Source: Aneurinibacillus sp. REN35
GTDB taxonomy: Bacteria > Bacillota > Bacilli > Aneurinibacillales > Aneurinibacillaceae
Direction of reading: 5' to 3'
Assembly: GCF_041379945.2 (NCBI RefSeq)
Contig: NZ_JBFTXJ020000003.1
Span: forward strand, 482,071 to 546,070
DNA length: 64,000 nucleotides
This document shows, piece by piece, positions 61,033-64,000 of this stretch (its first letter is position 1; every line of letters starts with the position of its first letter). The position numbers and the translations under genes are program-made. Under the pieces are notes generated by a model, which saw only the letters and a program-made list of their open reading frames with translations, had not been told where the DNA came from and did no database searches.

Positions 61033-61116
61033 TGGATTCGTATATGACTAGAGTATTGTTTCCTGTTAGCTTTATAATAGAAGGAAAAATAAAGCTAATA
61101 GAAAGTTGGGAAATAT

Positions 61117-61785
61117 ATGGAACCGGTTATCATACAGCCTGCAAGGGAAAAGGTTGCGGCTATTTTACGAAAGGCGATATTTAAAGGTGAACTTAAGCCA
61201 GGCGAAGTATTGTCGCAGGAAGAAATCGCAAGCAAGCTGGGCATCTCGCGCATGCCTGTTCGTGAAGCCTTTCAAATGTTAGAGCGTGATGGTTTGCTGA
61301 TGCTGCAAAATCGCCGGGGAGCTGTCGTGCGCGAGCTTACGCGTGAAGCCATTCAGGAGCATTATGAGCTGCGTGCGTTGCTTGAAGGCGAGGCCGCCGC
61401 ACGTGCAAGCTTGTATGGTGAAGATTTTACAGAAGTCTTGAGTGCGTTAGAGCAGGCAGAAAAAACAGCACAGGCAGGGGATATGACGGGTTATGTCGCT
61501 GCGAATGAAGCCTTTCACCGTGCGATATGGGAAGTGGGGGATGGACAGCGTCTACATTCCTTGCTGCACCAATTATGGAACGGTCTGCCTACTCGTCTGC
61601 CGGAACTATTAAACAATCAGGTGCAGCGTTCATTAACAGAGCACCGCGAGCTCGTTGAGGCGATGACGACGCGAAAGCCAGAAGAGGCACGGGCCTTAAT
61701 GTCGCATCATATCATGCGTAGCTTCCAAGACTTTATTGCATCAAGAGAACATACACAGCAAAACGATGAATCAAAAGAGATGTAG
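61117..61785 (+). CDS. GntR family regulator (FadR/FCD subfamily)
   Basis: A 222-residue regulator. The winged helix (about 8-75) has LSQEEIASKLGISRMPVREAFQMLERDGLL. The FCD effector domain (about 85-210) has YELRALLEGEAAARAS and HHIMRSFQDF, with His residues that may hold a metal and bind a carboxylate. It lies between the enzyme genes and the TRAP transporter genes, and very likely controls both from the organic acid signal. Confidence 0.9.
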   Translation: MEPVIIQPAREKVAAILRKAIFKGELKPGEVLSQEEIASKLGISRMPVREAFQMLERDGLLMLQNRRGAVVRELTREAIQEHYELRALLEGEAAARASLYGEDFTEVLSALEQAEKTAQAGDMTGYVAANEAFHRAIWEVGDGQRLHSLLHQLWNGLPTRLPELLNNQVQRSLTEHRELVEAMTTRKPEEARALMSHHIMRSFQDFIASREHTQQNDESKEM

Positions 61786-61818
61786 AGTACCAGCCGTCAT
61801 GTTGCGGATAATAGCTGC

Positions 61819-61845
61819 GGTGGGAGCATTGACTCCCACCTTTTC
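61819..61845 (+). terminator. Terminator after the gntR gene
   Basis: GGTGGGAG / CTCCCACC (61819-61826 with 61833-61840) is followed by TTTT. The TRAP genes therefore need their own promoter, or some readthrough. Confidence 0.75.
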
Positions 61846-61961
61846 ACACCGGATAGACAGCAAGTATGCGCATAATAAACTGATTATTTTAAAAGTTGAG
61901 CCAAATAGATAATTGTAAGCGCTATAATTTCAAAATTTCTTTTGTAAAAGGGGAGTATGCA

Positions 61962-62987
61962 ATGAAAAAATGGATCGCTGTGCTTCTTGTCGGATTATTG
62001 GTGGGCGTGTTGACGGCATGCGGTGGCGGAGGAAGCAAACAAGCGGCATCGGGTGGAGAAGGTGAGAAAATCGTGATTAAATTTTCTCACGTAACATCTC
62101 CGGAGAGCACCAAAGGGAAAGCGGCACAAAAATTTGCCGATCTGGCAGCAGAGAAGACAGGCGGAAAAGTGAAAGTTGAAGTATATCCGTCTTCGCAATT
62201 GTATGGTGACAAAGAAGAACTTGATGCATTGGTTTCAGGAAATGTTCATATGATCGCTCCATCAGTAACCAAGATGGTGAAATTGGATCCGCGCTTTCAA
62301 TTTACGGACATGCCATTTCTATTCCGTGACCGGGATCATGTATTGAATTTCTTCAAAAGCGATATAGCCAAGCAATTATTGGAGAGCGAACGTCTGCAAA
62401 GCAATGATATTAAAGGGCTTGCATTCTGGGAAAACGGATTCAAGGAATTCACGAACAATAAAAAACCGCTCAAAACACCAAAGGATCTTACCGGATTGAA
62501 GTTCCGAGTTCAGGCGGGCAAGGTATTAGAGGGACAATTCAAAGCGCTGGGTGCGGGTTCGGCTACGATCCCGTTCGGTGAGACCTATGCGGCGCTGCAG
62601 CAGGGTACGGTTGATGGCACAGAAAACACGTTTAATAATATTGACACGCAAAAGTATGAAGAAGTGCAGAAGTATTTGACAGTAAGTAACCATGGCCGTA
62701 TTGATTATGCGATTTTTGTTAACAACTCATTCTGGCAGGAAATGCCGGAAGATGTGCGTACGAAGGTAGAAGAAGCATTGAAAGAAGCGACAGAATATGA
62801 GTGGAAGATTGCAGGCGAGGAAGATCAGAACAGCTTCAAAAAACTGAAATCATCCGGCAAGATGCAGGTAAATGAATTAAGCGATGCGGAACGCGCTGAG
62901 TTCGAGAAGACATTGGAGCCTGTATATAAAAAGTTTGAAAGTGTTATCACCAAAGAGATTATTGATGGCATCAAAAACCTCAAATAA
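61962..62987 (+). CDS. dctP: TRAP transporter substrate-binding lipoprotein (DctP family)
   Basis: A 341-residue binding protein: lipobox LTAC (Cys21), Gly/Ser linker, then the DctP fold with FRVQAGKVLEGQFKALGAGSATIPFGETYAALQQGTVDGTEN. In that stretch the conserved Arg pairs with the substrate carboxylate. It captures a dicarboxylate or similar acid outside the cell. GGGGAG precedes ATG 61962; an earlier in-frame ATG at 61896 is rejected. A stable hairpin separates it from the permease genes. Confidence 0.9.
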   Translation: MKKWIAVLLVGLLVGVLTACGGGGSKQAASGGEGEKIVIKFSHVTSPESTKGKAAQKFADLAAEKTGGKVKVEVYPSSQLYGDKEELDALVSGNVHMIAPSVTKMVKLDPRFQFTDMPFLFRDRDHVLNFFKSDIAKQLLESERLQSNDIKGLAFWENGFKEFTNNKKPLKTPKDLTGLKFRVQAGKVLEGQFKALGAGSATIPFGETYAALQQGTVDGTENTFNNIDTQKYEEVQKYLTVSNHGRIDYAIFVNNSFWQEMPEDVRTKVEEALKEATEYEWKIAGEEDQNSFKKLKSSGKMQVNELSDAERAEFEKTLEPVYKKFESVITKEIIDGIKNLK

Positions 62988-62992
62988 TGCGG

Positions 62993-63026
62993 GAAGGGTA
63001 TTGAATATGTTCATTCAATACCCTTC
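62993..63026 (+). repeat. Stable intercistronic hairpin between dctP and dctQ
   Basis: A perfect 14-bp stem (62993-63006 with 63013-63026) has no T run after it and lies just before the dctQ ribosome site. It is probably an RNA processing or stability element that raises dctP output over the permeases. Confidence 0.7.
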
Positions 63027-63044
63027 TCACAAGGAGGCCATAGA

Positions 63045-63590
63045 GTGAAAAAATCAAAGAAGGCATGGGCGCTGCTGGAGGATATTGCGGCCGGCAGCTT
63101 TTTATCCGTCGGAATTGCGCTGATCTTTTACGGCGTACTGATGCGTTATGTTTTTAATGAACCGAAAGCCTGGGTGGAGGAAGTGGCCAACTATACGATC
63201 GTATGGGGGGCGCTGCTCGGTGTACCGGTCGCTTTGCGCAACAATCACCACATTCAGGTTGACATTCTGTATGATAAGCTGCCGCGCGGCGGCCAGCGTC
63301 TGCTCGATATTTTTGCTAACCTGATGGGCATTCTGTTCTGCGTGTTTTTTACGTATTACGGCTACATCCTCGTTGCGAAGCGCTATACATCCGGCATGGT
63401 GTCCATGGATGTAGGCATCCCGATGTGGATCGTGTATTTGATTCTGCCCATCTCAGGGATTATGTTTTTGTTCCGATTCCTCGAGAAGCTGCTGCAGGCG
63501 ATTCGCGGGGAGAAGATCGTTAATACAGTCGATGCCGTAGAGATGCCAAATGAGAAGGAGGATACGCCGCATGGTCCTCACGCTATTTAG
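63045..63590 (+). CDS. dctQ: TRAP transporter small permease (DctQ family)
   Basis: A 181-residue, four-helix protein with FNEPKAWVEEVANYTIVWGALLGVPVALRNNHHIQVD, the DctQ pattern with Trp/Glu and the Arg-Asn-His turn. It starts with GTG after AAGGAGG. It overlaps the large permease gene by 20 bp. Confidence 0.92.
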   Translation: MKKSKKAWALLEDIAAGSFLSVGIALIFYGVLMRYVFNEPKAWVEEVANYTIVWGALLGVPVALRNNHHIQVDILYDKLPRGGQRLLDIFANLMGILFCVFFTYYGYILVAKRYTSGMVSMDVGIPMWIVYLILPISGIMFLFRFLEKLLQAIRGEKIVNTVDAVEMPNEKEDTPHGPHAI

Positions 63591-64000
63591 TTCGTTCCTC
63601 GTCATGATGCTCCTGCGGGTACCGATTGCAATCAGTCTGTCCTTAGCGACCGTATTCGTTCTGATGCAGAGTGATTTCAATATGAACATGGTACCGCAGC
63701 GGATGTTCTCCGCACTCGATTCCTTTCCGCTGATGGCAATCCCTGGCTTTGTGCTGGCGGGTGTGATTTTAGCCCGGGGCGGAATTTCCAAGTATTTAAT
63801 TGAATCCTTACGTACGTGGGTGGGGCATCTGCCCGGCGGGCTGTCTGTGGTTACGATTCTTGCTTGCATGGTGTTTGCCGCCATCTCCGGCTCCAGCCCG
63901 GCTACCGCGGCTGCGATCGGCTCGATTATGATTCCAGCCATGATTAGTGCAGGCTATGATAAGAAGTATGCGATGGGTCTGGTGGCTGCGGCCGGAACCT
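63571..64000 (+). CDS. dctM: TRAP transporter large permease (DctM family), partial
   Basis: The ATG at 63571 lies 10 nt after AGAAGGAGG, inside the dctQ gene. The 143 residues seen carry the family runs FSALDSFPLMAIPGFVLAGVILARGG and GLSVVTILACMVFAAISGSSPATAAAIGSIMIPAM. The gene leaves the window at 64000. It forms the ion-coupled pore with DctQ, driven by Na+ or H+. Confidence 0.92.
   Translation, partial: MVLTLFSSFLVMMLLRVPIAISLSLATVFVLMQSDFNMNMVPQRMFSALDSFPLMAIPGFVLAGVILARGGISKYLIESLRTWVGHLPGGLSVVTILACMVFAAISGSSPATAAAIGSIMIPAMISAGYDKKYAMGLVAAAGT

Noticed and set aside
1..64000. CRISPR arrays, tRNA or rRNA genes, prophage modules
   Set aside because: No regularly spaced repeats, no cloverleaf with CCA-type end or 16S/23S motifs, and no phage structural genes were found by eye.

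Overview
The window looks like chromosome of a spore-forming, low-to-mid GC Bacillota of the order Bacillales. Strong AGGAGG-type ribosome sites, frequent GTG and TTG starts, many Rho-independent terminators, a SpoVK sporulation ATPase, and homologues of Bacillus YvbH, YuaF/FloT, CsoR, MntABCD and YthAB-type bd oxidase all point there. A Paenibacillaceae relative such as Aneurinibacillus or Brevibacillus is a guess from general resemblance, not a database result. I see no tRNA, rRNA, CRISPR array or prophage.

Layout. 1-9.7 kb: small proteins (a 48-residue zinc ribbon, DUF4870, a coiled-coil peptide), a SwrC-like RND efflux pump with its adaptor, a lipoprotein, DUF2294, then a NIF3-like protein with a nucleoside-recognition (GATE) membrane protein. 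9.7-18.1 kb: a CAP-domain secreted protein, spoVK, a DAACS symporter, a ferredoxin/metallo-beta-lactamase protein, a lipoprotein, a decayed yuaF-floT (NfeD/flotillin) locus behind a sigma-W-like promoter, a DUF4871 remnant, and a divergent SDR/LysR pair. 18.2-34.8 kb: a metal and sulfur stress island with copA-csoR-copZ, an M23 peptidase, cadC-cadA, DUF302 plus a copper-storage four-helix protein, a two-component system with a CWB2 lipoprotein that has a His/Met tail, a cyanide-insensitive-type bd oxidase with its tiny CydS subunit, a rhodanese and a persulfide dioxygenase-rhodanese. GGGTATA-type (CsoR/CstR-like) sites recur in front of several of these units.

35-46 kb: a five-gene oligopeptide ABC importer, a manganese ABC importer (mntABCD) behind MntR-like boxes, and a CPA1 K+/H+ or Na+/H+ antiporter. 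46-57 kb: a GNAT acetyltransferase, FabH, an ArsR-like regulator with an MFS pump, a cobalamin riboswitch controlling btuCDF, YvbH, an aromatic acid exporter family protein, a cold-shock protein, and an SRPBCC-ArsR pair behind two tandem palindromic operators.

57 kb to the end: MaoC hydratase, acyl-CoA dehydrogenase, CaiB-type CoA-transferase, CitE-like lyase, GntR/FCD regulator and a DctPQM TRAP transporter (DctM cut by the window edge). Together these look like a complete import-activate-dehydrogenate-hydrate-cleave route for a branched C5 dicarboxylate such as itaconate, mesaconate or methylsuccinate. That substrate is inferred from enzyme classes and not shown directly.

The observations most worth following are the internally deleted NfeD-flotillin locus, a 14-mer shared by the two-component system and the CWB2 lipoprotein with its metal-binding-like tail, the GGGTATA operator network, the very small proteins around the bd oxidase, an orphan structured RNA before cadC, and the C5-dicarboxylate cluster.
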